From Paludibacteraceae bacterium (lineage in GTDB: Bacteria > Bacteroidota > Bacteroidia > Bacteroidales > Paludibacteraceae), in assembly GCA_016292775.1 (NCBI GenBank), contig JAEDFN010000058.1:1-8832 (forward strand): 8,832 nucleotides of DNA. Direction: 5' to 3'. Each line of letters opens with the position of its first letter. Positions within the stretch are counted from its first letter, which is position 1. The notes beneath the pieces were generated by a model. That model ran no database searches. It was not told the DNA's origin and was given only the letters and a program-made list of their open reading frames with translations. This document shows, one piece after another, positions 1 through 6,207 of this stretch. Both the position numbers and the translations under genes were made by a program.

Positions 1-149
1 GCTGCCAAAACAACAACGGAGAGTGCAAGCATCATTATTGCATCTTTAATCTCCACTTTATCCATTCCTATAAGACAAACTACTCCTAATGATAATCCTA
101 AAGCCACACACCTAAAAATCAGCAATGGCAATTTACTTTTTTCTTTCAT
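1..149 (-). CDS. Small membrane protein, N-terminal part only (runs off left edge)
   Basis: An open frame starts at the ATG complementary to 147-149 and stays open to position 1, giving 49 complete codons. The visible protein begins MKEKSKLPLLIF and reads as a short basic start, a hydrophobic stretch (about residues 7-28), a short polar link (DKVEIKD) and a second hydrophobic stretch that reaches the edge. This suggests a small protein with two or more membrane segments. Its start lies only 12 bp after the stop of the lipoprotein gene upstream on the same strand, so the two are probably co-transcribed. An ATG slightly upstream (complement of 151-153) hits a stop after six codons and was not used. 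I do not recognise a specific family with certainty. Small hypothetical membrane proteins of this style are common in Bacteroidales, and no function can be assigned. Confidence 0.55.
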   Translation of the reverse strand, partial: MKEKSKLPLLIFRCVALGLSLGVVCLIGMDKVEIKDAIMMLALSVVVLA

Positions 150-161
150 ACATTATATATA

Positions 162-1196
162 TTAATAGTAAGTAATTGTACGTTTATAACTTGTAATCAG
201 ATTTCTATTGCTATCGTAAGAGTAATATTCTATAATGTTATCGTGTTCGTCGTATACATACTCGTAATAATCCGTTTCTTTAGTTGCCATTTCATAATCG
301 ATACGCACACATTCCAAAATATTCTTATGCTCATCATATTTAAATAGCGTTGAGGAGTTTAACGTGTCTTTATAATAGCTGCGATTTTCCACACAGCAAT
401 CTTCTTCATTATAAACATATTCCAACTTACTTTCCAATTCTCCATCGGAATTAAAAACAGCACATTCTATTTCACGGTCATTCTCATTATATTTATATTT
501 ACAACTACTTAGTAAATTATTATTTAAATCCAAAAATTTCATACAGATAACATTTCCTTTATCGTCATATTCATTTTCTGTTACGTCTGTATTAACCGGA
601 ACACCATTTTCGTAATATTCTGCCACTATTTTTGTATTAAAACCGCTTTTGGAATATTCATAAGTACTTTTTTCTTCTAATATCTTGTCTCCATTTTCAT
701 TTACTTCATAAACTTCCGTAGAAACAAGATTATTTCCTTTGTACTTATTATAGGTATATCGTGAAATTCCATCATATTGACGGATTATCGATATACAATT
801 ACCATTTTTATCATACTCCGATATCTCATCGATATGAGATTTTTCTCCATCAATAAGATTATCATCTTTTCTGGTAATGCATTCATTTCTATCATTATAT
901 GCAAATTTGCTTTGGTATACATATAACCCGTCGGCGGAAGAATATTTAAAATCGGAAAGGAAACCTTGTTTGTTGAATTCCAAAGATGTAGAACCTATAA
1001 CCTGAATTTCACCGGTTTGATAATTCAAGCCATAACTCTCTTCATAAGAAGATTTTACATCACCTTTATAGCCATAATCTTCACGAGAATACTGCTTTGG
1101 TTCCGACTGTTTTAACTCCGTTTTATCTTCTTTATTACATGCTACAAAAGCGAGCATCAACATAGAACAAAATAATAATTTCTTAAAATATTTCAT
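162..1196 (-). CDS. Lipoprotein with YD-like tyrosine-rich repeats
   Basis: This is a predicted 344-residue lipoprotein. The start at 1196 is preferred because it gives a clean signal peptide (MKYFKKLLFCSMLMLAFVAC) with the lipid-bearing cysteine at residue 20. The longer frame to 1223 would begin at a TTG inside the predicted -7 promoter element. The residues after the cysteine (NKEDK) are charged and acidic, resembling the export signal of surface-exposed Bacteroidota lipoproteins; surface location is inference. From about residue 125 to the end, roughly eight copies of a Y-x-Y-[DN]-x-x-x-N-x-[IL] pattern recur about every 21-30 residues (near 128, 149, 179, 208, 234, 260, 285 and 313). This resembles the beta-hairpin YD repeats of Rhs/teneurin-type proteins. 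No toxin tip, protease core or RHS hyperconserved core is visible, so it is unlikely to be a polymorphic toxin. Ligand and role are unknown. Confidence 0.8.
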   Translation of the reverse strand: MKYFKKLLFCSMLMLAFVACNKEDKTELKQSEPKQYSREDYGYKGDVKSSYEESYGLNYQTGEIQVIGSTSLEFNKQGFLSDFKYSSADGLYVYQSKFAYNDRNECITRKDDNLIDGEKSHIDEISEYDKNGNCISIIRQYDGISRYTYNKYKGNNLVSTEVYEVNENGDKILEEKSTYEYSKSGFNTKIVAEYYENGVPVNTDVTENEYDDKGNVICMKFLDLNNNLLSSCKYKYNENDREIECAVFNSDGELESKLEYVYNEEDCCVENRSYYKDTLNSSTLFKYDEHKNILECVRIDYEMATKETDYYEYVYDEHDNIIEYYSYDSNRNLITSYKRTITYY

Positions 1197-1220
1197 ACCA
1201 ACAACATTTAAATTACTATG

Positions 1221-1228
1221 CAAAGGTA
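1221..1228 (-). promoter_or_regulatory. Bacteroides-type -7 element for the YD-repeat lipoprotein
   Basis: On the minus strand these bases read TACCTTTG, a perfect match to the TAnnTTTG -7 element of the Bacteroidota primary sigma factor. Transcription would begin about 5 bases downstream, giving a leader of roughly 20 nt before the ATG at 1196. I do not see a TTG at the expected -33 distance, so the promoter is only partly supported. It sits back to back with the promoter of the gene at 1294. Confidence 0.5.
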
Positions 1229-1248
1229 ATAATTTTTACGAAAAAAGA

Positions 1249-1280
1249 TTTGTATACATCAGAATAAATTCTTTATTTTG
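1249..1280 (+). promoter_or_regulatory. Promoter of the metallo-hydrolase gene
   Basis: TTTG (1249-1252) is followed after 20 bp by TTATTTTG (1273-1280), close to the Bacteroidota consensus TTTG-N19-21-TAnnTTTG with one deviation in the TA pair. The predicted start of transcription, about 1285, leaves a very short leader before the ATG at 1294. The element is divergent from the minus-strand -7 element at 1221-1228, so both promoters share about 60 bp. Confidence 0.5.
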
Positions 1281-1293
1281 CAGAAAAAAAAGC

Positions 1294-2052
1294 ATGACAA
1301 TAACATTTTTAGGCACAGGCACCTCTACCGGGGTACCGGAAATAGGATGTACTTGTGAAGTATGCACGAGTAAAGATCCGAAAGACAATAGGTTGAGGAC
1401 CTCTGTTTTGGTGGAAGATGACAGCACAAGGCTACTCTTTGATTGCGGTCCCGACTTTAGACAACAGATTATGAAACAACCTTTTAAGAAGATAGATGCC
1501 GTATTTTTAAGTCACGAACACTACGACCATGTAGGCGGTATTGATGACTTGCGTCCGTTTTGCAGATTTGGCGATATCAACATATATTCGAACGAAAGAG
1601 TAGCACAAACAATAAAACAGGTGATGCCCTATTGCTTTGCACAACACCCATATCCCGGCATTCCGAAAATCAATATGCACACAATTAAAGACGATGAAAT
1701 ATTAAAAATAAATAATTTTACAATTACCCCGATAAATGTACTTCACGGTAAACTACCGATTTACGGATACAGAATAAACGACATAGCGTACATTACCGAT
1801 ATCCTCACTATTCCGGAGACGGAATACATCAAACTCAGAGGACTTAAAACATTGATAATAGGAGCATTAAGAGAAGCACCACACGGAAGTCATGAAACCA
1901 TAACTCAAGCGATAGAGAACATAAAAAAGATACAACCACAGCAATCTTTTCTCATCCACATGTCGCACCATGCAGGTTTACATTCCAAACTTGATGCAAT
2001 ATTACCACACAATATACACCTTGCATACGACAATTTACAAATAACCATTTAA
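1294..2052 (+). CDS. Metallo-beta-lactamase-fold hydrolase, PhnP-like
   Basis: This 252-residue protein has the full layout of a PhnP-type metallo-beta-lactamase-fold phosphodiesterase/hydrolase. The N-terminal strand is MTITFLGTGTSTGVP. The cysteines at 19, 21 and 24 match the structural zinc site of this subgroup. The metal motif HxHxDH is complete at H74, H76, D78 and H79 (SHEHYDHVGG). Later come a conserved YITD segment near residue 166 and a C-terminal HMSHHAGLH segment supplying further histidines. The family acts on phosphodiester-type substrates; PhnP itself opens cyclic ribose phosphates in phosphonate breakdown. No phn genes are nearby, so the substrate here is unknown and the gene should not be called phnP. 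Length is normal for the family. It has its own likely promoter, and the grpE control region begins directly after its stop. Confidence 0.85.
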   Translation: MTITFLGTGTSTGVPEIGCTCEVCTSKDPKDNRLRTSVLVEDDSTRLLFDCGPDFRQQIMKQPFKKIDAVFLSHEHYDHVGGIDDLRPFCRFGDINIYSNERVAQTIKQVMPYCFAQHPYPGIPKINMHTIKDDEILKINNFTITPINVLHGKLPIYGYRINDIAYITDILTIPETEYIKLRGLKTLIIGALREAPHGSHETITQAIENIKKIQPQQSFLIHMSHHAGLHSKLDAILPHNIHLAYDNLQITI

Positions 2053-2055
2053 TGA

Positions 2056-2096
2056 GTCATTTTGGCATTATACGAAACGACAAAATGACATTTTGT
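2056..2096. promoter_or_regulatory. Palindromic operator-like site upstream of grpE
   Basis: Positions 2080-2096 read ACAAAATG-A-CATTTTGT, a perfect palindrome with 8-bp arms around a single central base (2088). A further half-site, GTCATTTTG at 2056-2064, is the reverse complement of CAAAATGAC at 2081-2089, so one half-site sequence appears three times in 41 bp. The layout suggests a dimeric regulator binding upstream of the grpE-dnaJ promoter. It is unlike the CIRCE element. A weak hairpin ending the upstream hydrolase transcript is an alternative, but the stems are AT-rich and no clear U-tract follows. That the site exists is seen; its role is inference. Confidence 0.5.
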
Positions 2097-2121
2097 AACA
2101 ATAAAATCACTTTTAAGCATT

Positions 2122-2136
2122 TGGCATTGTTTTTGA
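2122..2136 (+). promoter_or_regulatory. Possible sigma-54 (-24/-12) promoter of grpE-dnaJ
   Basis: The bases TGGCATTGTTTTTGA resemble the RpoN consensus TGGCAC-N5-TTGC. The GG pair (2123-2124) and the following TTG have the correct 12-bp register, but the final C of the -12 GC is A here. A start near 2148 would give a leader of about 63 nt before the grpE ATG at 2211. No good TAnnTTTG element is seen in this interval. The palindrome centred on 2088 would lie about 60 bp upstream of the start, close for an RpoN enhancer site but possible. Confidence 0.35.
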
Positions 2137-2210
2137 TGTAAAGCGAGTAGACTATGATTATGTTCAAAAATAAAAAAGCGAAACTTTTTAATAATAAAAA
2201 GGGCAACGAA

Positions 2211-2831
2211 ATGGAAAATAAAGAAAACACCGAAAAAGAGACAGAACAATCTAAGGTTCAAGATTCTAAAGAGCAAACTACCGACACTGCAAAACAAGAA
2301 AACGATCAAAATACGGACAATAAAGAGCCGGAAATAAATCAAAAAGCAGAGGAGACCAAATCAGAACCTGAGGCAACACAAAAAGTTGAAATAGATTGGG
2401 AACAAAAATACAAAGAATTAAACGACAGACATTTACGTTTAAATGCAGAATACGACAACTATCGTAAACGCACCTCAAAAGAGAAGGCAGATATGATAAA
2501 AACAGCCGGAGAAAAAATCATTTCCGACATTTTGCCTGTAGTTGACAATTTTGAAAGAGCACTTGAAAATATGAAAGAGGGCACTGACGTAAATGCACTA
2601 AAAGAGGGAGTTGAGTTGATATTAAAGCAACTGATGGGAATGATGAAAAACTATGGAGTGGAGCAAATCAAGACAGAAAATGCTGATTTTGACACTGATT
2701 TACACGAGGCGATAGCCCAATTCCCGGCACCGACTCCCGAACAAAAGAATAAGATAATAGACTGTACAACCAAAGGCTACACTATGCATGGCAAAGTAAT
2801 ACGACATGCAAAAGTAGTAGTTGGCGCATAA
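2211..2831 (+). CDS. grpE: GrpE, nucleotide exchange factor of the Hsp70 system
   Basis: GrpE is the cytoplasmic factor that releases ADP from DnaK and resets the Hsp70 cycle. The start at 2211 gives 206 residues, normal for the family. An upstream in-frame ATG (2154) would add 19 lysine-rich residues lying almost at the predicted transcription start, so it was not chosen. Residues 1-60 are an acidic, Glu/Gln/Lys-rich tail typical of GrpE. Residues 61-120 form the long dimer helix (WEQKYKELNDRHLRLNAEYDNYRKRT, then DILPVVDNFERAL). The C-terminal beta domain follows (FDTDLHEAIAQ, then GYTMHGKVIRHAKVVVG). The dnaJ gene follows after 18 bp, so the two form an operon. dnaK is not in the window, which is usual for the Bacteroidota grpE-dnaJ pair. 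Heat or stress control is likely from the family and is supported by the unusual upstream sites. Confidence 0.97.
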   Translation: MENKENTEKETEQSKVQDSKEQTTDTAKQENDQNTDNKEPEINQKAEETKSEPEATQKVEIDWEQKYKELNDRHLRLNAEYDNYRKRTSKEKADMIKTAGEKIISDILPVVDNFERALENMKEGTDVNALKEGVELILKQLMGMMKNYGVEQIKTENADFDTDLHEAIAQFPAPTPEQKNKIIDCTTKGYTMHGKVIRHAKVVVGA

Positions 2832-2835
2832 TAAA

Positions 2836-2841
2836 AAGGAG
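2836..2841 (+). promoter_or_regulatory. Shine-Dalgarno site of dnaJ
   Basis: AAGGAG lies 8 bases before the dnaJ ATG at 2850. Strong purine-rich ribosome binding sites are uncommon in Bacteroidota, and the other genes in this window lack one, so this site stands out. It settles the dnaJ start and suggests strong translation. Confidence 0.65.
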
Positions 2842-2849
2842 ACCCTTAG

Positions 2850-4001
2850 ATGGCAAAAAGAGATTACTACGAAGTACTTGGCGTTGCAAAAAATGCCAGT
2901 GAAGAAGAGATAAAAAAAGCATATCGTAAATTAGCCATAAAATATCACCCTGACAGGCAACAAGATAAGAGTGAAGCCGAGAAAAAAGAAGCAGAAGAGA
3001 AGTTTAAAGAAGCTGCAGAGGCTTATTCCGTATTAAGTGATGCCAACAAGCGTTCGAGGTACGACCAATTCGGACATGCCGGTGTAGACGGCAATGGCAG
3101 CGGTTTTGAAGGTGGCTTCTCTATGGATGATATCTTCCGACAATTTGGTGATATCTTCGGAGGCTTCGGATTCGGAGGTTTTGGAGGTGGTTCATCATCC
3201 GGAAGAACAAGAGTTAATAAAGGCTCTGACCTTAGAATTACTATAAAACTCACATTACAAGATATTGCCAATGGTACGGAGAAAAAAATAAAACTCCGCA
3301 AATACGTAACTTGTCCTGATTGTAATGGCAGTGGCGCAAAAGACGCCAACAGTATTCAAACCTGCCCGGATTGTAACGGACGTGGATACAATGTACGCAC
3401 ACAACGAAGCATTTTCGGAAATATACAAACACAAGTTACTTGCCACAAATGCAACGGAGAAGGCAAAATCATCACAGATAAATGCCCTACATGTAAAGGA
3501 GATGGCATAATAAGCAAAGAAGAAATAGTTACCATACCAATACCTGCAGGAGCTGCGGAAGGTATGATTTTCAAGTTACAAGGCAAAGGAAATGCAGCAG
3601 TACATGGCGGTATTCCGGGCGACATCTTGGTAGTAATTCACGAAGAAGAAGACCCTAATTTAATTCGTGATAACAACAACCTGATTTACGAATTAATGCT
3701 CGATTTACCAACAGCCGTTTTAGGTGGCTCGGTAGAAATACCTACTCTGAACGGCAAAGTAAAAATAAACATAGAAAAAGGTACTCAACCGGGCAAGATA
3801 TTAAGATTGAAAGGAAAAGGACTCCCGGATATGCATTACGGCACAGGAGATTTACTTGTTCACCTTGGAGTTTACATCCCGGAAAAACTATCTAAAGACG
3901 AAGAAAAATTATTCGAGAAATTACGTGACTCTAAAAATATAGTGCCAAACAAAAGCATTTCAAGAATGTTTTTCGACAAATTGCACAAACTTTTTTCATA
4001 A
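2850..4001 (+). CDS. dnaJ: DnaJ, Hsp40 co-chaperone
   Basis: DnaJ delivers unfolded proteins to DnaK and stimulates its ATPase. All domains of a class A J-protein are present in 383 residues. The J domain spans 1-72, with the essential HPD at 33-35. A Gly/Phe-rich linker spans about 79-118. A cysteine-rich zinc domain has four intact CxxCxGxG repeats starting at C155, C172, C198 and C212. The two beta-barrel substrate-binding domains run from about 225 to 345, with the conserved IPAGAAEGMIFKLQGKG segment, and a C-terminal dimerisation tail follows. The J-domain motif continues as HPDRQQ rather than the common HPDKN, a minor variation. The gene is translated from a good ribosome binding site 18 bp after grpE and is followed by a strong hairpin, so the operon ends here. 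No truncation or lost residue is seen. Confidence 0.98.
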   Translation: MAKRDYYEVLGVAKNASEEEIKKAYRKLAIKYHPDRQQDKSEAEKKEAEEKFKEAAEAYSVLSDANKRSRYDQFGHAGVDGNGSGFEGGFSMDDIFRQFGDIFGGFGFGGFGGGSSSGRTRVNKGSDLRITIKLTLQDIANGTEKKIKLRKYVTCPDCNGSGAKDANSIQTCPDCNGRGYNVRTQRSIFGNIQTQVTCHKCNGEGKIITDKCPTCKGDGIISKEEIVTIPIPAGAAEGMIFKLQGKGNAAVHGGIPGDILVVIHEEEDPNLIRDNNNLIYELMLDLPTAVLGGSVEIPTLNGKVKINIEKGTQPGKILRLKGKGLPDMHYGTGDLLVHLGVYIPEKLSKDEEKLFEKLRDSKNIVPNKSISRMFFDKLHKLFS

Positions 4002-4020
4002 TATAAATTTATCTTCAATC

Positions 4021-4070
4021 AAAGAGAAGTATCACCCTCACCAACAATGAGTGATACTTCTCTTTATTTA
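4021..4070 (+). terminator. Rho-independent terminator after dnaJ
   Basis: A perfect 15-bp stem pairs AAAGAGAAGTATCAC (4021-4035) with its reverse complement at 4051-4065. The 15-base loop can pair further (TCA 4038-4040 with TGA 4048-4050). The stem ends in CTTT and is followed by ATTTATTTT, a U-rich tail. It lies 19 bp after the dnaJ stop and closes the grpE-dnaJ operon. Confidence 0.85.
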
Positions 4071-4104
4071 TTTTGTGAGATATAAATAATTACAAAAAAA
4101 TTAC

Positions 4105-4112
4105 TACCTTTG
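4105..4112 (+). promoter_or_regulatory. -7 element for the divIC-like/rluA operon
   Basis: TACCTTTG is a perfect match to the Bacteroidota -7 element TAnnTTTG. Transcription would start near 4117, leaving about 20 nt of leader before the ATG at 4138. No TTG is seen at the usual -33 spacing; the nearest (4073-4075) is 29 bp away, too far. Confidence 0.5.
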
Positions 4113-4137
4113 TAGCAATAAATATCGGACACTACAA

Positions 4138-4461
4138 ATGATAAACATTAAGGACATATTTTCCAAAGCAATAAACTTTGTTAAATCCAACAAATATATT
4201 AACAAATACACCATTGCATTAGTTATCTTCTTGATAATATACATTTTTTGTTCCGAACACTCTTATATCAAAACGAAAAAATTAGAACAACAAATAGAGA
4301 AAACGGACAAACAAATAGAATATTACGAGACAAATATCAAGAATAACAGAGAGAAACAAGCGGCACTTGAATCCAATAAACAAGAAGTGGAAAAGTATGC
4401 TCGCGAACAACTCAACATGAAAAAAGAAAACGAGGATATATATTATATAGAAGAAAAATGA
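4138..4461 (+). CDS. Septum formation initiator family protein (DivIC/FtsB-like)
   Basis: This 107-residue bitopic inner-membrane protein has the architecture of the DivIC/FtsB family, which joins FtsL and FtsQ-type partners in the divisome and helps activate septal peptidoglycan synthesis. Residues 1-23 are a basic cytoplasmic tail and 24-38 (YTIALVIFLIIYIFC) the single membrane helix. About 45-85 form a polar coiled coil rich in Glu, Lys, Gln and Asn. The end, VEKYAREQLNMKKENEDIYYI, matches the family signature (YAREKY-x-M-K-x-x-x-E-x-x-Y-x-I). It is the first gene after a promoter-like element and overlaps the next gene by 4 bp (ATGA), so the two are probably translationally coupled. No usual Shine-Dalgarno site precedes it. 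Length is normal. DivIC versus FtsB naming cannot be settled without a tree. Confidence 0.9.
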   Translation: MINIKDIFSKAINFVKSNKYINKYTIALVIFLIIYIFCSEHSYIKTKKLEQQIEKTDKQIEYYETNIKNNREKQAALESNKQEVEKYAREQLNMKKENEDIYYIEEK

Positions 4462-5339
4462 GAAGACAACAAAAAAACAAGCCTACAACATTTCATTTAG
4501 TAAAGTACGATTCTACCCTTTTAGAATATTTGATAGCCAATTTTAAAGATAAAAGTCGCACTACCTTAAAGTCATACCTAAGTCACCGACAAATAGCAGT
4601 AAACGGAAAAACTACAACTGCTTTTGACTTTCCAATAAAGCAAAACGATGAAATACGTATATCACCTGTCGGGGAGGCAAAACAAAACCCGAATCACAGA
4701 ATAAAAATTATTTACGAAGACCAAGACTTAATTGTTGTTGAAAAGAAAAACGGCGTACTTAGTATTTCTACCGGGAAAGAGGGAGAGATTACAGCATATA
4801 GTATTGCGATGGAACACGTGCGCCGTCAACACCCGGAAAATAGAGTATTTGTAGTGCACCGTTTAGACCGCGACACATCAGGCTTACTGATATTTGCGAA
4901 ATCTCCTTTTGTGCAACAACAAATGCAAAACAGATGGAATGAAAACATCATCACAAGAAAATATATAGCAATAGTAGAAGGCAAACCGGAAAAAGAAGAA
5001 GATCGACTCGTGAGTTGGCTGACAGAGAACGCAAAATCCTTAAAAGTGCATGCATCACCAACAGACAATGGTGGTAAAAAGGCCATTACCAATTACAAAA
5101 TACTACAGAGTAATGAGAAATATTCTTTATTGGAAATAACATTGGAAACCGGAAGAAAGAACCAAATCAGGGCTCAATTCGAGCTGATAAAACACCCTGT
5201 AGCCGGAGACAAGAAATATGGTGCTACGACAAATCCGCTGGGACGACTCTGCCTTCATGCATCTGCACTCTGTTTTAAACACCCGATAACAAATGAAATA
5301 CTAAATTTTGACACCGGAATACCGGCCTCTTTCAGATAA
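4458..5339 (+). CDS. RluA-family RNA pseudouridine synthase
   Basis: This 293-residue enzyme converts specific uridines in ribosomal or transfer RNA to pseudouridine. An N-terminal S4 RNA-binding domain lies at about residues 18-70 (LLEYLIANFK, then SYLSHRQIAVNGK). The catalytic domain follows, with motif VVHRLDRDTSGLLIFAKS and the catalytic aspartate at D137 in HRLD. Later motifs are YIAIVEGKP, LLEITLETGRKNQIRAQF (the typical ETGRxHQIR with Asn in place of His) and HPVAGDKKYG. All core elements are present, so it should be active. It overlaps the divIC-like gene by 4 bp and is the last gene of that operon. The hairpin just after its stop is oriented mainly to end the opposite-strand tRNA. 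Which RNA position it modifies cannot be told from sequence alone. Confidence 0.92.
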   Translation: MRRQQKNKPTTFHLVKYDSTLLEYLIANFKDKSRTTLKSYLSHRQIAVNGKTTTAFDFPIKQNDEIRISPVGEAKQNPNHRIKIIYEDQDLIVVEKKNGVLSISTGKEGEITAYSIAMEHVRRQHPENRVFVVHRLDRDTSGLLIFAKSPFVQQQMQNRWNENIITRKYIAIVEGKPEKEEDRLVSWLTENAKSLKVHASPTDNGGKKAITNYKILQSNEKYSLLEITLETGRKNQIRAQFELIKHPVAGDKKYGATTNPLGRLCLHASALCFKHPITNEILNFDTGIPASFR

Positions 5340-5370
5340 AAAAAGCTTTCTGATTTTCATCAGAAAGCTT
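5338..5370 (-). terminator. Terminator of tRNA-His (possibly bidirectional)
   Basis: A perfect 12-bp stem pairs AAGCTTTCTGAT (5343-5354) with ATCAGAAAGCTT (5359-5370) around 4 bases. Read on the minus strand, the loop is a stable GAAA tetraloop and the stem runs straight into a T-run (5342-5338), the classic layout of a Rho-independent terminator 10 bp after the tRNA. On the plus strand the tail is AAATAAAT, so it would stop the rluA transcript less well. Confidence 0.8.
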
Positions 5371-5380
5371 AAATAAATCG

Positions 5381-5455
5381 GGTGGTAGATGGGGCTTGAA
5401 CCCACGACCTCTGGGACCACAATCCAGCGCTCTAACCAACTGAGCTACAACCACC
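5381..5455 (-). tRNA. tRNA-His (anticodon GTG)
   Basis: The minus strand folds into a cloverleaf. The anticodon loop is TTGTGGT (anticodon GTG). The D arm is GCTC-AGTTGGTTA-GAGC. The T arm is GTGGG-TTCAAGC-CCCAT. The extra 5' G (-1) faces discriminator C73, the hallmark of histidine tRNA. CCA is not encoded; CGA follows the discriminator, so the end is added after transcription. Two stem positions do not pair: U6-U67 in the acceptor arm and A31-C39 at the top of the anticodon stem. The other pairs are canonical, with one G-U at 49-65. It has its own promoter and terminator, which argues that it is functional. Confidence 0.93.
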
Positions 5456-5470
5456 ATCAATTTGCGAGTG

Positions 5471-5501
5471 CAAAGTTATAATAATAAATTGATTCACACA
5501 A
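5471..5501 (-). promoter_or_regulatory. Promoter of tRNA-His
   Basis: On the minus strand, TTG (5499-5501) is followed after exactly 20 bp by TAACTTTG (5478-5471), an excellent match to the Bacteroidota promoter. Predicted initiation near 5466 would leave about 10 nt before the tRNA 5' end. The element lies inside an upstream extension of the plus-strand frame that begins at 5528, one reason to reject that longer start. Confidence 0.75.
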
Positions 5502-5527
5502 TAGTTTTATTAAAAATATTTTCAATC

Positions 5528-6187
5528 ATGGAAAGTAAAAAATATTTTGCAGTAAATGAAACACTTAACAAAGAAATATCGCAAATAAAAAATAAAATTA
5601 TGCTATCTATGAACGGAATTTGCGCCGAAAAAATGCAAAATTCAGGCTTTAATTACGGCAAAAATTTCGGAGTAAGTTGGGATAGACTATGCGAAATAGC
5701 ATCAGCATATGAGCAAAATTGGGACCTTGCCATACGACTATGGAATATCGATATTAGAGAAACAAAACTTATTGCCACCAAAATCTGCTCTCCGGAAATG
5801 CTCAATGAAAAAAATATTTACGAGTGGATTTCCGGAATTAACAATTCGGAATTGGCGGAAATTACATCTATACTATTTGCAAAAAACATTACACTTACAA
5901 AAAAATATATAGAACTATTACACGACACCAACTTTTACATAAGGTTATCCATGTTACACACCTTATCAAAAATAGGCATGAATTTGAATGAAAAGGAAAT
6001 AGAGGAAATAATAAAATCTATCAACATTTCCGACACCGACAACATTTCAGCTGCCCGTGCTATTGAATCAATTTTACTTACAGCAGATATTAAAGGGCAG
6101 AAAGAAATAACAACAGAATTTACAAAAATTTTATCACAAACAAAAACGGCATACTCTGAATACATCTGTAAGTCACTAAATTATTGA
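5528..6187 (+). CDS. AlkD-like HEAT-repeat protein (DNA alkylation repair family)
   Basis: This protein is predicted to have 219 residues and be almost wholly alpha-helical. The pattern NYGKNFGVSWDRLCEIASAY (42-61), then LAIRLWNIDIRETKLIATKI (68-87) and IYEWISGINNSELAEI (97-112), follows the AlkD-type HEAT-like DNA glycosylase family. In that family the repeat stack holds DNA and, in active members, excises alkylated bases. The start at 5528 is preferred because the longer frame from 5462 would overlap the tRNA-His promoter and adds a non-helical, unrelated stretch. I cannot place the catalytic Asp and Arg of Bacillus AlkD by eye. Many Bacteroidales members look divergent, so activity is uncertain. 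It lies between a divergent tRNA and the HU/SPOR-like gene and has no clear promoter of its own (only TAGTTTTA at 5502-5509). Confidence 0.7.
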   Translation: MESKKYFAVNETLNKEISQIKNKIMLSMNGICAEKMQNSGFNYGKNFGVSWDRLCEIASAYEQNWDLAIRLWNIDIRETKLIATKICSPEMLNEKNIYEWISGINNSELAEITSILFAKNITLTKKYIELLHDTNFYIRLSMLHTLSKIGMNLNEKEIEEIIKSINISDTDNISAARAIESILLTADIKGQKEITTEFTKILSQTKTAYSEYICKSLNY

Positions 6188-6207
6188 AAATGAGAAACAT
6201 TTATATA

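Noticed and set aside
1197..1223. TTG start extending the YD-repeat lipoprotein by 9 residues
   Set aside because: The codon lies within the -7 promoter element, and the extension would precede an otherwise perfect lipoprotein signal peptide.
2154..2210. Longer grpE start at 2154 adding 19 lysine-rich residues
   Set aside because: It would begin about 6 nt from the predicted transcription start, the added residues are not typical of GrpE, and the ATG at 2211 gives a normal acidic N-terminal tail.
2049..2342. Hydrophobic 97-residue minus-strand frame over the grpE leader and N-terminus
   Set aside because: Its Phe/Leu-rich look comes from reading the complement of Lys/Glu-rich codons, and it would cover the grpE regulatory palindrome.
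3023..3349. 108-residue minus-strand frame inside dnaJ
   Set aside because: It is an antisense shadow of the Gly/Phe and zinc-finger coding region, rich in Pro and Ser as expected from the complement, with no promoter or start signal.
2211..4001. Absence of dnaK beside grpE-dnaJ as a sign of rearrangement
   Set aside because: Bacteroidota commonly carry grpE-dnaJ as a pair with dnaK elsewhere, so this is not unusual.
4036..4050. Possible CIRCE or riboswitch in the long loop of the dnaJ terminator
   Set aside because: The loop is only 15 bases, has no CIRCE inverted repeat and matches no riboswitch core; it is explained by the terminator.
5462..5527. Longer start of the AlkD-like gene
   Set aside because: It overlaps the tRNA-His promoter, and the added 22 residues do not fit the family.
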